Shown: in pieces, positions 27,279-36,373 of the stretch
How positions within the stretch are numbered: position 1 is the first letter of the stretch
How the letters are laid out: each line of letters starts with the position of its first letter
DNA from: Parasporobacterium sp.
GTDB lineage: Bacteria; Bacillota; Clostridia; Lachnospirales; Lachnospiraceae
Direction of reading: 5' to 3'
DNA: 64,000 nucleotides
Assembly (NCBI GenBank): GCA_017459985.1
Contig: JAFUBX010000035.1
Location: forward strand, 34,169 to 98,168
Position numbers and translations under genes: made by a program
The notes under the pieces: generated by a model
What the model was told of the DNA's origin: nothing
Seen by the model: the letters and a program-made list of their open reading frames with translations, nothing else
Database searches by the model: none

Positions 27279-27655
27279 AGGATGTTACAAAGATTGTTCT
27301 GGGTCAGTCCCGGGAGTTCGGACGCAGACCGAACCTCAACTACAGCCGGGTGGATATCGATGTGCTGAAGGTCAAACGGATCTTTCATCTGCTGAAGAGA
27401 AATACGCTGGAAATAATAGTCGTTGCGGGGGATCATCTGATCGTGCGGGCCGACTGCAGCATTACCCGGGCACTTCGGCTGACCCGCCTGTTCGGAAGAG
27501 AGTTCTTCCTGGAAATTCATTATACAAGGGACGGGTCTGGCATTATACTGGAGCTGACAGGGGCGGCGCCGGCAATACCGGAAAGACCGGAGGGGGAAGA
27601 GCAGCCCTTCTTCCGGACATTACGGCAGCTGACCGGGGACTGCCGCCCTGCATAG
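27275..27655 (+). CDS. Hypothetical protein, 126 residues
   Basis: Not recognised. A soluble, basic protein with alternating hydrophobic strands (LEIIVVAGDHLIVRADC, FFLEIHYT) that suggest a small beta-rich domain; no transmembrane helix and no catalytic motif. GAGAGG lies 6 nt before ATG 27275. It lies between mutY and yvcK, downstream of the 27042 promoter, and ends about 20 nt before another promoter, so it seems to be transcribed alone or with the possible small frame before it. Confidence 0.55.
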   Translation: MKDVTKIVLGQSREFGRRPNLNYSRVDIDVLKVKRIFHLLKRNTLEIIVVAGDHLIVRADCSITRALRLTRLFGREFFLEIHYTRDGSGIILELTGAAPAIPERPEGEEQPFFRTLRQLTGDCRPA

Positions 27656-27674
27656 TAAGGAACGGATTCAGTAC

Positions 27675-27703
27675 TTGACTGTTTCCGGGAAAACCAGTAA
27701 TAA
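27675..27703 (+). promoter_or_regulatory. Putative promoter for yvcK
   Basis: TTGACT (27675-27680), 17 bp, TAATAA (27698-27703), about 110 nt before the yvcK start codon. Nothing else recognisable lies between 27704 and 27810. Confidence 0.5.
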
Positions 27704-27810
27704 TAAAGAAAACAGTAAAAGAAACGGCGGCAGAATCTGCGGATGACCGGCATGGTCAGACTACAGAAGAAGAGCTGTTCTTCAAAGGATCAGACGAAAG
27801 AGCCAAGATC

Positions 27811-28770
27811 ATGAAAAAGATAATCGTATTTGGCGGGGGGACCGGGCTGTCCTGTCTCCTGTCAGGATTGAAATTATTTCCGGTGGAGGTGACCACCGTG
27901 ATCGCTGTCAGTGACAATGGCAGCAGCACCGGCGTGCTCAAAGAAGAATACGGCATTCCGGCGGTGGGAGATGTAGGCAAAGTGCTCCTGTCCATGGCCA
28001 ACGTGGATGAGGATTTTATCAATCTGCTGAGTTACCGGTTCCACAAAGAGGGGACGTCCCTGGACAACCACCCCGTGAGAAATATCCTGCTGACGGCGCT
28101 GATCGATCTGAAGGGAAATCTCACGGAGGCCACCCGGTATATGTGCAGGCTCCTGCAGATCCGCGGCGAAGTGCTGCCCCTGACAGAGGAGAAGGTGGAG
28201 CTGGTGGGCAAAGGCTACCTCACCGACGAGGAATTCTACGGACAGGTGGATATCAGCAAGAATGTCCGCTACATTTCCTCCCTCTCCTATGACCATGATA
28301 TCCATATCGGAGAAGAGATCCGAAGCAAGATTTCCCAGGCGGACCTGATTATTTTCAGTCCGGGAAGCCTTTATACCAGCATTCTGCCGCATCTGATCGT
28401 GAAGGATATCGTGGACGCCATGAATGACGCGAAAGCGCCGATCATGTATGTCTCCAATCTGGTGAGCCAGCCGGGGGAGACGGATCAGTACAATGTCAGC
28501 GATCATCTGGTGATCCTCAACAAATGCCTCGGCAGCCGGAAGGTGGATGTGGTGGTCAGCAACAATGCCCGGATCGACGAAGAGATTATTCGGAAATACC
28601 TGGAGACCGAGAAGAAAACTCTGGTCCGGCTGGACAGGGAACAGGTGGAAAAACAGGGAGCGCAGATCATTGAAGACGATATTTTCAGCATTGAAGAGGG
28701 CAAGATCCGGCACAATGCCCTGAAGACCGCTTTTCTGATTTTTTCATATCTGATGAAGTCGGAGTATTGA
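27811..28770 (+). CDS. yvcK: YvcK/CofD-like gluconeogenesis factor
   Basis: A 319-residue cytoplasmic protein of the YvcK family, related to 2-phospho-L-lactate transferase CofD. In other Firmicutes it is needed for normal cell shape and growth on gluconeogenic carbon sources, and binds UDP-sugars (family knowledge). Seen: FGGGTGLSCLLSGLK at the N-terminus, AVSDNGSSTG, and DNHPVRNILL. Length matches. The usual neighbours rapZ and whiA are absent here; instead glmM follows after 73 nt, which fits the known tie between YvcK and UDP-GlcNAc metabolism. Confidence 0.92.
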   Translation: MKKIIVFGGGTGLSCLLSGLKLFPVEVTTVIAVSDNGSSTGVLKEEYGIPAVGDVGKVLLSMANVDEDFINLLSYRFHKEGTSLDNHPVRNILLTALIDLKGNLTEATRYMCRLLQIRGEVLPLTEEKVELVGKGYLTDEEFYGQVDISKNVRYISSLSYDHDIHIGEEIRSKISQADLIIFSPGSLYTSILPHLIVKDIVDAMNDAKAPIMYVSNLVSQPGETDQYNVSDHLVILNKCLGSRKVDVVVSNNARIDEEIIRKYLETEKKTLVRLDREQVEKQGAQIIEDDIFSIEEGKIRHNALKTAFLIFSYLMKSEY

Positions 28771-28843
28771 ATTTGATCAGATAATCGATTAAAATAAATT
28801 GAATTTTTTATTCGAATTTTATCAGTAAGGAGATGAAAACCAA

Positions 28844-30211
28844 ATGGGCAAATATTTTGGAACAGACGGTTTCAGAGGTAAAGCCGGAGAAGTGCTGACT
28901 GCAGAGCATGCATTCAAGACCGGCAGATATCTGGGATATTATTTTGGGAAAAATCACTCCGGCGAGGGAAGAGCCAGGATCGTGATCGGCAAGGATACCA
29001 GAAGATCTTCCTATATGTTTGAGCATGCACTGGCAGCCGGCATCACCGCTTCCGGCGCTGATGCATACATGATCCATGTCACCACCACTCCCTGTATCAG
29101 CTATATTACCAATGATGAGAAATTTGACTGCGGCGTCATGATCTCCGCCAGCCATAACCCGTATTTTGATAACGGCATCAAGCTGCTGAACGCAGAGGGC
29201 GAGAAGATGGATGACGCCCTGCAGGATGCCATCGAGGATTATATTGACGGAAAGATCCCGGAGATCCCGTATGCCACCGGCGATGCAGTAGGCAAGGTGG
29301 AGGATTTCTATTTTGGCCGGAACCGCTATATCGGATATCTGACCAATCTGGCAGAGAAATCCCTGGAGAACTGCAAGGTCGGCATCGACTGCGCAAATGG
29401 CAGCACCTGGATGATCGGCCGCGCCGTATTTGACGCTCTGGGAGCCAAGCCGAAGGTCATCAACAACAACCCCAACGGCCTCAACATCAACTTCAATGCC
29501 GGCTCCACCCACATTGAGGGACTGCAGCAGTTTGTGAAAGAGAACATGCTGGATGTCGGATTCGCATTTGACGGCGACGGCGACAGATGCCTGGCCGTGG
29601 ATGAGAACGGCGATGTGGTGAACGGCGACAAGATCATGTACATCTGCGGAAAATACATGAAGGAAAAGGGCACCCTGAAGGACGACACTATCGTGACCAC
29701 CATTATGTCCAACTTCGGCCTTTACAAGGCACTGGACAACAATGAGATCCGGTACGAAAAGACCAAAGTCGGCGACCGCTATGTCTATGAATGCATGAAG
29801 GAAAAGGGATTCTCCCTGGGCGGCGAGCAGTCCGGACATATCATTTTCCGCGACCATGCCCATACCGGCGACGGCATGGTGACCGCCATCATGCTGATGA
29901 ACGTCATGATCAAGACCCAGCTGCCTCTGTCGATCCTGGCCAAGGGCTGCGATATGTATCCGCAGGTTCTGAAAAATGTGGTCGTGGATGACAAGGAAGC
30001 AACTCTGGAGGATCCGAAGGTGAAGGAAGCCTGCGATGACTGCACCGCAAGACTGGGCAACAATGGCCGTGTGCTGTTAAGAGCCAGCGGAACCGAGCCG
30101 GTGCTCCGGGTCATGGCAGAGGCCGGATCCAATGCGGAGGCTGAGGAAAATGTCGACCGGATCATCGGTGCCATGGCTGCATCGGGACATCTGATCGAGG
30201 TCAGAAAATAA
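28844..30211 (+). CDS. glmM: Phosphoglucosamine mutase
   Basis: A 455-residue alpha-D-phosphohexomutase interconverting glucosamine-6- and -1-phosphate on the route to UDP-GlcNAc and peptidoglycan. Seen: GTDGFRGKAG at the N-terminus, phosphoserine loop ISASHNP with Ser103, metal-binding DGDGDR, and the C-terminal phosphate-binding RASGTEPVLRVM. AAGGAGATG precedes ATG 28844. The next gene, a hexapeptide acyltransferase, starts 17 nt downstream, so the two are co-transcribed. Confidence 0.96.
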   Translation: MGKYFGTDGFRGKAGEVLTAEHAFKTGRYLGYYFGKNHSGEGRARIVIGKDTRRSSYMFEHALAAGITASGADAYMIHVTTTPCISYITNDEKFDCGVMISASHNPYFDNGIKLLNAEGEKMDDALQDAIEDYIDGKIPEIPYATGDAVGKVEDFYFGRNRYIGYLTNLAEKSLENCKVGIDCANGSTWMIGRAVFDALGAKPKVINNNPNGLNINFNAGSTHIEGLQQFVKENMLDVGFAFDGDGDRCLAVDENGDVVNGDKIMYICGKYMKEKGTLKDDTIVTTIMSNFGLYKALDNNEIRYEKTKVGDRYVYECMKEKGFSLGGEQSGHIIFRDHAHTGDGMVTAIMLMNVMIKTQLPLSILAKGCDMYPQVLKNVVVDDKEATLEDPKVKEACDDCTARLGNNGRVLLRASGTEPVLRVMAEAGSNAEAEENVDRIIGAMAASGHLIEVRK

Positions 30212-30228
30212 ATAAGGCAGGTAATATT

Positions 30229-30897
30229 ATGTCAGTAAAAATCGTGGATTTATATGATCTGGATCATACTCTGGCCGCAGACTATCTGCGTCAGTTCGAG
30301 TATCCCTGGGAGGCGCTGGCCGGGATCAAGGACCTGATTCTGGAGATCGGAAAGACCCTTCCGGAGGACGAGTATGACCATCCGGCAGAGGACGTCTGGA
30401 TCGCAAAGGATGCCAATCTTTATAATAAGACGGCCTATATCGGCGGCCCCTGCATCATCGGTCACCGCACTGAGGTCCGGCCGTCCGCATTTATCCGGGG
30501 ATCCGCCCTGGTGGGAAATGACTGCGTTGTGGGCAATTCCACCGAGCTTAAGAATGTGATCCTGTTTGATAACGTGCAGGTTCCCCATTACAATTATGTG
30601 GGAGATTCCATTCTGGGATATAAGGCCCACATGGGCGCCGGCTCAATCACCTCCAATGTGAAGAGTGACAAGAAGAATGTCATCGTGAAGGACGCTGCAG
30701 AAGAATATGTCACCGGACGCAAGAAATTCGGCGCTATGCTGGGCGACCGGGTAGAGGTCGGCTGCAACAGTGTCCTGAATCCCGGCTCCGTGATCGGCCG
30801 TGATTCCAATATTTATCCCACCTCCTGCGTCAGGGGGGTTGTTCCGGAGAATCACATCTGGAAGGATAAGGGAGACGTCGTCGCAAAGACATGCTAA
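30229..30897 (+). CDS. Left-handed beta-helix (hexapeptide repeat) acyltransferase-like protein
   Basis: A 222-residue protein resembling the C-terminal beta-helix half of GlmU but without the uridyltransferase domain. Hexapeptide turns run from about residue 60 to 205 (AYIGGPCIIGHRTEV, FIRGSALVGNDCVVGNSTEL). The LGYKAHMGAGSITSNVKSDK segment resembles the acetyl-CoA/active-site loop of GlmU. It likely acetylates an amino sugar, or is a regulatory nucleotide-sugar binding relative. Placement 17 nt after glmM, whose product is the GlmU acetylation substrate, supports the amino sugar idea. Its stop overlaps the next start by 7 nt. Confidence 0.75.
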   Translation: MSVKIVDLYDLDHTLAADYLRQFEYPWEALAGIKDLILEIGKTLPEDEYDHPAEDVWIAKDANLYNKTAYIGGPCIIGHRTEVRPSAFIRGSALVGNDCVVGNSTELKNVILFDNVQVPHYNYVGDSILGYKAHMGAGSITSNVKSDKKNVIVKDAAEEYVTGRKKFGAMLGDRVEVGCNSVLNPGSVIGRDSNIYPTSCVRGVVPENHIWKDKGDVVAKTC

Positions 30898-32630
30898 TTA
30901 CCGTATTCCGCTTATTGGCGTTTGCAGTTTCCAGCCTCGGGTCCTGGGAACTGCTGCGCCGGAAAACCAGGGTCCATCTGTATTTCCTGCCCAGCCTGAC
31001 GGTCGCGATTCAGGTGACCGTTCTGTTTCTGGCAGGATTATTGAATCTGCTTCCGGAGATGACGGTGCTTTTATTTGCCGCCGGGATCGCCGGATTTGTG
31101 TACAGCGTGATCCGGGACAGAGGAATCGGATTCCTGAAACAGTATCTGAATGTCGGATATCTCTTTCTGGCATTTCTCGCAGTGGTGCTGCTGATCTTTA
31201 TCCAGGGGAAGCAGTTTATTCATTATGATAATTTTTCCCATTGGGCGCTGGTGGTCCGGCAGATGTTTGCCGCCGACCGGTATCCGAATTTTGCCGATGC
31301 CATCATCGAATTCAAGGATTATCCTCTGGGAAGCGCCACCTACATTTACTATTTTGCAAAGATCGTCAGCGGAAGCGAGTCGGTGCAGATGTATGCGCAG
31401 ATCTACATGATGCTGACCTGCTTTGTACCGCTGTTCCTTTTCGTTAAGAAGAACAGGGCGGCAGCCTTCCTGGCGGTCCTGGCCGCGGCCAATTTTATTC
31501 TTGTCTATAACATTTCCGTCACCAATCTTCTTGTGGATACCCTGCTGCCGCTGCAGGCCATGTGCAGCTTCGTCTATGCCTACTGCTACGGGCACCGGAT
31601 CACGCAGAGAAGGGAGTTCTGGCTGCTGACCTTCTACCTGGTGCAGCTTTTGCAGATCAAGAATTCCGGCATGTTCCTGGCGGCGTTCCTGATCCTGTGG
31701 CTGCTGGCGAATATCCGGAAGGACAGGTACCGGATCACAAGGCTGTGGGTGATGGCCCTTCCCTGGGTTTCTGTGCTGCTCTGGAAGAGGCACTGCAGCT
31801 ACGTATTTGCCGACGCCGGGATCTCCAAACATGCAGTATCGGCAGAGTATTACTCCATCGTGTTCAGCGCCAAGACCCCGGAGGAGATGCGCTCGATCAG
31901 TGCTGCGCTGGCAAAGTTTTCCTTTACCTGGCCGGATGTGTGGATGGTTTTCGGATTTGTGATGCTGGTGGGGATTCTTGTCTTTCTGTTTGCGAAGAAG
32001 GACCGGATGACCTATGTGAAGGTGGCCCTGATCAGCGTGATCATCTATCTGATCTATCAGGCCGGCCTTCTGGCCATGTATCTGTTCTCCATGCCGGGAA
32101 ATGAGGCCTCTTATCTGGCGGAGATCGAACGGTATACGAAAACGATCCTGATCGTGATCGTCTATCTGGTCATGATCATGGCACTCCGTCTGATCTCTTC
32201 GGAAGAGATCCGGACGGGTCCGATGATTGCGTCCACCGTACTGGTGGCTGCTGCATTATTCGGGATCCTGTACGGATCCACGGGTAAGATCAAACTGGTG
32301 GTGGAGTATTCAGATAATCCGGAGGAGCGCAACTGGATCGAATCGGCCATGGAGGAGTACGACGTGCCCTACGGCGCCAGTTATCTGATCCTGCCGAAGC
32401 AGGAGGACGGGGCGTATTCCTATTATCTGGGAATGTATATCTTCCAGTCTCCCTGGGTCAATGAAGTCTATGTGGATGAGCCGGAGGATCTCGATGATGT
32501 GCCGTTCCAGTATATCTTTGTATTTGACGAGGGAAATGAGATCGTCGAAGAATGGGTGAAGGAGCATTACCCGGATCAGGCCGGAAATAAGGTCATCAAG
32601 CAGTACGCCCTGATCGAAGCAGCCCGGTAA
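30891..32630 (+). CDS. Polytopic membrane protein, GT-C-like
   Basis: A 579-residue integral membrane protein with around 11-12 hydrophobic segments and a soluble C-terminal tail of about 110 residues. ATG 30891 overlaps the preceding gene, so translation is coupled. A conserved-looking loop after TM4 (HYDNFSHWALVVRQM) and the overall layout resemble GT-C lipid-sugar glycosyltransferases or wall-polymer membrane proteins, but no diagnostic motif is certain. Together with glmM and the acyltransferase it may act in envelope glycan synthesis. It converges on the SGNH gene with only 2 nt between stops. Confidence 0.65.
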   Translation: MLITVFRLLAFAVSSLGSWELLRRKTRVHLYFLPSLTVAIQVTVLFLAGLLNLLPEMTVLLFAAGIAGFVYSVIRDRGIGFLKQYLNVGYLFLAFLAVVLLIFIQGKQFIHYDNFSHWALVVRQMFAADRYPNFADAIIEFKDYPLGSATYIYYFAKIVSGSESVQMYAQIYMMLTCFVPLFLFVKKNRAAAFLAVLAAANFILVYNISVTNLLVDTLLPLQAMCSFVYAYCYGHRITQRREFWLLTFYLVQLLQIKNSGMFLAAFLILWLLANIRKDRYRITRLWVMALPWVSVLLWKRHCSYVFADAGISKHAVSAEYYSIVFSAKTPEEMRSISAALAKFSFTWPDVWMVFGFVMLVGILVFLFAKKDRMTYVKVALISVIIYLIYQAGLLAMYLFSMPGNEASYLAEIERYTKTILIVIVYLVMIMALRLISSEEIRTGPMIASTVLVAAALFGILYGSTGKIKLVVEYSDNPEERNWIESAMEEYDVPYGASYLILPKQEDGAYSYYLGMYIFQSPWVNEVYVDEPEDLDDVPFQYIFVFDEGNEIVEEWVKEHYPDQAGNKVIKQYALIEAAR

Positions 32631-32632
32631 AT

Positions 32633-33667
32633 TTACTGAAACTGGGCGTAATAGGAGTGTTCCTTGGCCTCCTCGTAAGAATCATAGAACCGATAGGGGT
32701 AAGGGGTTCCGGCTTTTCTGCAGTTTACGAGTTCTGCCACCATAGCACTGAAAACAGCGGCTCCGTCCGCATTCAGATGTTCGAAATCCCGGAAGCAGGT
32801 CGCATCCGGATAATAATCAGAACGATTTTCCAGAAGATTAAAATCATAATAGGGAACATCCGTTTCCTCTGCCAGACCGGTCATGACACCGTGGAATTTG
32901 TCCCATCCGCTGAAAGTCCAGTTGGACTGAGCGGAGACCGGGAAGGTGATGATCATGAGATCCACTCCGTACTCTTTGCAGAGCCGGATGATTTCCCGGA
33001 TCATTTCCGGTGCGGCATCGTCAAAATCCAGGTCCGTCTCCCAGATATCCCGGATAGCGGCGATGTCTTTGGGATCCTCCGTGAGTGTGGAGTAGTACTG
33101 GGGTTCGTATCCGTGCCGGCGGAAAATCTCCTCATAGGTCCCGTCGAAAACGGTTCCCCAGGATTTCACACCGGAATTCAGCACCTCCGCAAAGGCGGTG
33201 TCATATTCATCCTCCCAGAAGGAAAATCTCCGGAAGGTCGTGCCGATCTTGGCAAACAGTCCGTTGACCTTGGTGAGGTAGACTTCCTTCAGAGTGTCGT
33301 TGTCCCGGACCAGGGAGGTGTTGGAGGCGTCCAGAATCACCAGATCCGGGACATCTTTTGCCAGAAATGCTTTCAGCATTTCATATTTTCCTGCATAGTC
33401 ACAGCGCTCAGAAGCCAGGATACAGGTATTCATGCCGGTGTCCCTGGTAAGGACTTCACTGTCCGCTCCCCACATGGATTCGGAGGCGCCCAGAACCACC
33501 AGATCAAACTGATTTCCGGCAGAGTAGATCCTTCCGTAGGGGCGGAACACAATGGCAGCGATCGCCAAAACGAACACCACGAACAGGATCACAGCAGCGG
33601 CCACCCGGACCCAGGTCCTGGAAAAGACCCCTTTCTTTTCGGTTGTATTAGAATCAGAACTGTGCAT
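32633..33667 (-). CDS. DltD/SGNH-like membrane-anchored esterase or acyl-transfer partner
   Basis: A 344-residue protein with one N-terminal transmembrane helix (about 20-42) and an extracytoplasmic SGNH-hydrolase-like domain. Seen: LGASESMWGAD with candidate nucleophile Ser62, and DFEHLNADG with Asp294/His297 as the DxxH dyad. Start ATG 33667 is preferred to 33682 because GGAG lies 9 nt upstream; it overlaps the MBOAT gene by 14 nt, so the two are coupled. The pair matches the known MBOAT plus SGNH arrangement (DltB/DltD, AlgI/AlgJ or AlgX), in which the SGNH protein finishes transfer of an acyl group to an extracellular polymer. Confidence 0.82.
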   Translation of the reverse strand: MHSSDSNTTEKKGVFSRTWVRVAAAVILFVVFVLAIAAIVFRPYGRIYSAGNQFDLVVLGASESMWGADSEVLTRDTGMNTCILASERCDYAGKYEMLKAFLAKDVPDLVILDASNTSLVRDNDTLKEVYLTKVNGLFAKIGTTFRRFSFWEDEYDTAFAEVLNSGVKSWGTVFDGTYEEIFRRHGYEPQYYSTLTEDPKDIAAIRDIWETDLDFDDAAPEMIREIIRLCKEYGVDLMIITFPVSAQSNWTFSGWDKFHGVMTGLAEETDVPYYDFNLLENRSDYYPDATCFRDFEHLNADGAAVFSAMVAELVNCRKAGTPYPYRFYDSYEEAKEHSYYAQFQ

Positions 33668-35243
33668 ACAGGAACGCTCCATTCAGTCCGTCTGCCCTTG
33701 CGCCGAAAAGGATCGCAATGACAAAGAACAGTGCTAAGATGAATACCCGGAGGATCATCGGCCATTTGTTAAAGGCTTCCCGGACCGGTTTTCTTCTTTC
33801 GATCAGGCTGAAGATAAACAGGATCACGGTGAATATCAGGATCACGGCAAAATTCAGATAATCGTCCACAAAGGGGAGAAGCTCCGCAAAGGTATGGGGA
33901 ATGATGGAAGCGCCCCGTACCACCTGAGCCCACAGGTTGAGGCCGGCGCGCAGGCCCCCGACCTCCGGAAGAATCTTGATGAAGGAGATCAGGACGAAGG
34001 TCCGTAAGACCTGAAATGCCCGCCAGCCGCCGGAGGTTTCCCGGATGTGGAAGAACTGCCGCATACGGGCGTAAACAGGCTCCAGCCATAATGTGGCGAT
34101 GACGAACATGCCGTTTACAAGGCCCCAGATAATATAGCCCCAGTTTGCGCCGTGCCACAGACCGGTGGTGAACCATACCACGATCAGGGCGATGGTCGCC
34201 GGCATGTCCTTGGCAAATTTGTCGCCCAGGGCCTTCTGGCCTTTCTTGCCGATGGAGGTGGCGAAACGGGAAAAGCCCACGGGGTAGTAAATATAATTCT
34301 TGAACCAGGCACCGAGGGTGATGTGCCATCTGCGCCAGTATTCGGAAATGGATTTGGAGAAATAGGGACGCTCAAAGTTCTCCGCCAGCTCAATTCCCAG
34401 GATCTGGCAGAGCCCGCACATCATATCCATATAACCGGAGAAGTCGGCGTAAATTTGTAATGCGTAAAACAGAATCGCGATGAATGTGGAAATGCCGGAG
34501 TATTCCGGGTAGGAGGCGAAAAGCGCCTGGCTGTATTTTCCGGAAATGCTGGCAATCACCAGTTTCTTCACAAGACCCCAGAGAAACCGCTGCACACCCC
34601 AGGAAAAGTTTTTGTAATCGAAGGGATGTTCCGCATAGAGCTGGCCGGACAGCTGCCGGTAATCGCTGATGGGGCCCTGGGTGATCTGGGGGAAGAAACT
34701 CACGAAGAGCAGCATCTTCAGATAATTGGTCTGGGCAGGGGCTTTCTCCCAGTAGACATCCAGGAGATATCCCATGGAAGTAAAGGTATAAAACGAAATC
34801 CCCAGAGGAACCAGCAGGTACAGGAATCCGATCTCGCCGGAGCCGGCGGCTCTCAGGATATGGTTGACCTGCTGAATGATAAAGTTGGCGTATTTAAAAA
34901 CACAGAGGATCCCGAAGTTAATGCAAAGCGTTACGATCAGGATGGCTTTTCTCTGATTGACACTGCGTGCTTTGTAGGCTTTCCGTTCTTCCCGGGGAAG
35001 CGTGTTTTTATTTTCCTTCAGGAACGAGTTGCAGCTGACGGTCAGATGATCGATCCACCGCGCCGCTGCATAGGTCGAAGCAGAGGTGATCAGAATGAAG
35101 AAGGAATTCTTCACCCCTGCCAGAGCATAGAATGCCATGCTGGCAGCCAGCAGAACAATCCATTGCACCTTCTTCGGCACAACAAAATATACGATAATAA
35201 AAAGGATCGCAAACGCAAAAAAGCGGAATGTTGTCAGGTTCAT
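33654..35243 (-). CDS. MBOAT-family O-acyltransferase
   Basis: A 529-residue polytopic membrane protein of the AlgI/DltB/PatA type that moves acyl groups (often acetyl) across the membrane to extracellular polysaccharide. Seen: multiple hydrophobic segments, the family segment RRWHITLGAWFKNYIYYPVG, and the catalytic histidine His364 in GLWHGANWGYIIWG. It is the upstream member of a coupled pair with the SGNH protein. It is divergent from the LCP gene at 35446. The substrate polymer is unknown; peptidoglycan, teichoic acid or exopolysaccharide are all possible. Confidence 0.93.
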   Translation of the reverse strand: MNLTTFRFFAFAILFIIVYFVVPKKVQWIVLLAASMAFYALAGVKNSFFILITSASTYAAARWIDHLTVSCNSFLKENKNTLPREERKAYKARSVNQRKAILIVTLCINFGILCVFKYANFIIQQVNHILRAAGSGEIGFLYLLVPLGISFYTFTSMGYLLDVYWEKAPAQTNYLKMLLFVSFFPQITQGPISDYRQLSGQLYAEHPFDYKNFSWGVQRFLWGLVKKLVIASISGKYSQALFASYPEYSGISTFIAILFYALQIYADFSGYMDMMCGLCQILGIELAENFERPYFSKSISEYWRRWHITLGAWFKNYIYYPVGFSRFATSIGKKGQKALGDKFAKDMPATIALIVVWFTTGLWHGANWGYIIWGLVNGMFVIATLWLEPVYARMRQFFHIRETSGGWRAFQVLRTFVLISFIKILPEVGGLRAGLNLWAQVVRGASIIPHTFAELLPFVDDYLNFAVILIFTVILFIFSLIERRKPVREAFNKWPMILRVFILALFFVIAILFGARADGLNGAFLYAQF

Positions 35244-35331
35244 AACAAATATCTAAAAACAGTTCAATAATGAAGCTTTCGTAAATAAATATTATAAGGC
35301 AGGATCCGGAATCTGTCCAACCTTTTTCGCA

Positions 35332-35369
35332 GGCACAGCATTTCTTATCGGGCACAGCGTTTCTTATCG
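35332..35369. repeat. 19-bp tandem duplication
   Basis: GGCACAGCATTTCTTATCG (35332-35350) is followed directly by GGCACAGCGTTTCTTATCG (35351-35369), 18 of 19 identical. It lies in the divergent spacer between the MBOAT and LCP genes and might be a regulator site pair, spaced just under two helical turns. Confidence 0.7.
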
Positions 35370-35391
35370 GCAGGTTTGCGTGAATTCTCTG

Positions 35392-35419
35392 ATGACAGAA
35401 GCCCGGATGATGATATAAT
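35392..35419 (+). promoter_or_regulatory. Promoter for the LCP gene
   Basis: ATGACA (35392-35397), 16-bp spacer, TATAAT (35414-35419) with an upstream TG (extended -10). It lies 27 nt before the start codon. Confidence 0.65.
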
Positions 35420-35445
35420 GGAAACAAAAATCTAAGGGTTTCTAT

Positions 35446-36321
35446 ATGAGAAGAATTATCAGAAAAGGCACGGCGGTATGTCTGGCCCTGCAAATCATTC
35501 TGGCTGCGTTAGTTTTTTCGCAGTTGTACTTCACAGCCGTGACCTTCGCCGGGGAGCAGAACCCGGCGGCATTGAAAGGACATAATTTTGTGCTCTTCGG
35601 TCTCAGCGGGAACAATTCCGGGGATGACAACCGGAGTGACACGATTATGATCGTTACTATTGATCCGGAAGGCAGGCAGATCAAACTGACCTCCATTCTG
35701 CGGGATACCAAGGCGGCGATCGAAGGTCACGAGCCCCAGAAGATCAATGCCGCCTACAAATATGGCGGAGCAGAGCTGGCGCTGGATACACTGAACAGAA
35801 ATTTCGGTTTGGCGCTGAAGGATTATATCACGGTGGATTTTGCCACATTGGAGCAGATTGTGGATATCCTGGATGGGATCGAACTGGAGTTGACCGCTGA
35901 AGAAGCCGCGATCATCAACGAATATGCGGACGAAGAAGTCTCTGAAGGCTGGAATCTGCTGAATGGTGAACAGGCCCTTCTGTACAGCCGGATCCGCAAA
36001 ATCGATTCTGACAGCATCCGGGTACAAAGGCAGCAGAGAGTGATCCAGGAGATCCTTGCAAAGCTGAAAGACAGCGGGTTCCTGAAATGGCTGCGCTGCG
36101 CCCTTAAAATCATCGAGACCTGCGAGATCTCGATCCCCCTGCGGGAGATTCTGCAGGTGATCCGCCTCCCGTTTTCGGAATACACGCTGGTCAATAACGT
36201 GATCCCGGATCCTGCATTTGAATCAGAAGTGGAAACGATGATCGATGAACATGGCGAGTGGGTCTGGGTCTATGATCTGAAGAAAGCCGGGGAACGGATC
36301 GTGGATATTATTAACAACTGA
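35446..36321 (+). CDS. LytR-CpsA-Psr family protein (short form)
   Basis: A 291-residue protein with one N-terminal transmembrane helix (about 9-30) and an extracellular LCP domain. LCP proteins attach polyprenyl-linked glycopolymers such as teichoic acid or capsule to peptidoglycan (family knowledge). Seen: RSDTIMIVTIDPEGRQIKL, SILRDT (conserved Arg), KINAAYKYGG and a late GEQALLYSRIRKIDSDSIRVQR block whose arginines bind pyrophosphate. The start is ATG 35446. It is a paralogue of the longer LCP gene at 54580. Downstream lies a long structured non-coding region. Confidence 0.92.
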   Translation: MRRIIRKGTAVCLALQIILAALVFSQLYFTAVTFAGEQNPAALKGHNFVLFGLSGNNSGDDNRSDTIMIVTIDPEGRQIKLTSILRDTKAAIEGHEPQKINAAYKYGGAELALDTLNRNFGLALKDYITVDFATLEQIVDILDGIELELTAEEAAIINEYADEEVSEGWNLLNGEQALLYSRIRKIDSDSIRVQRQQRVIQEILAKLKDSGFLKWLRCALKIIETCEISIPLREILQVIRLPFSEYTLVNNVIPDPAFESEVETMIDEHGEWVWVYDLKKAGERIVDIINN

Positions 36322-36373
36322 TTCGGAGGCAGTGCGGCATTCATTCTGGAAGGTAAATTCAGAAAAAGCGGTG

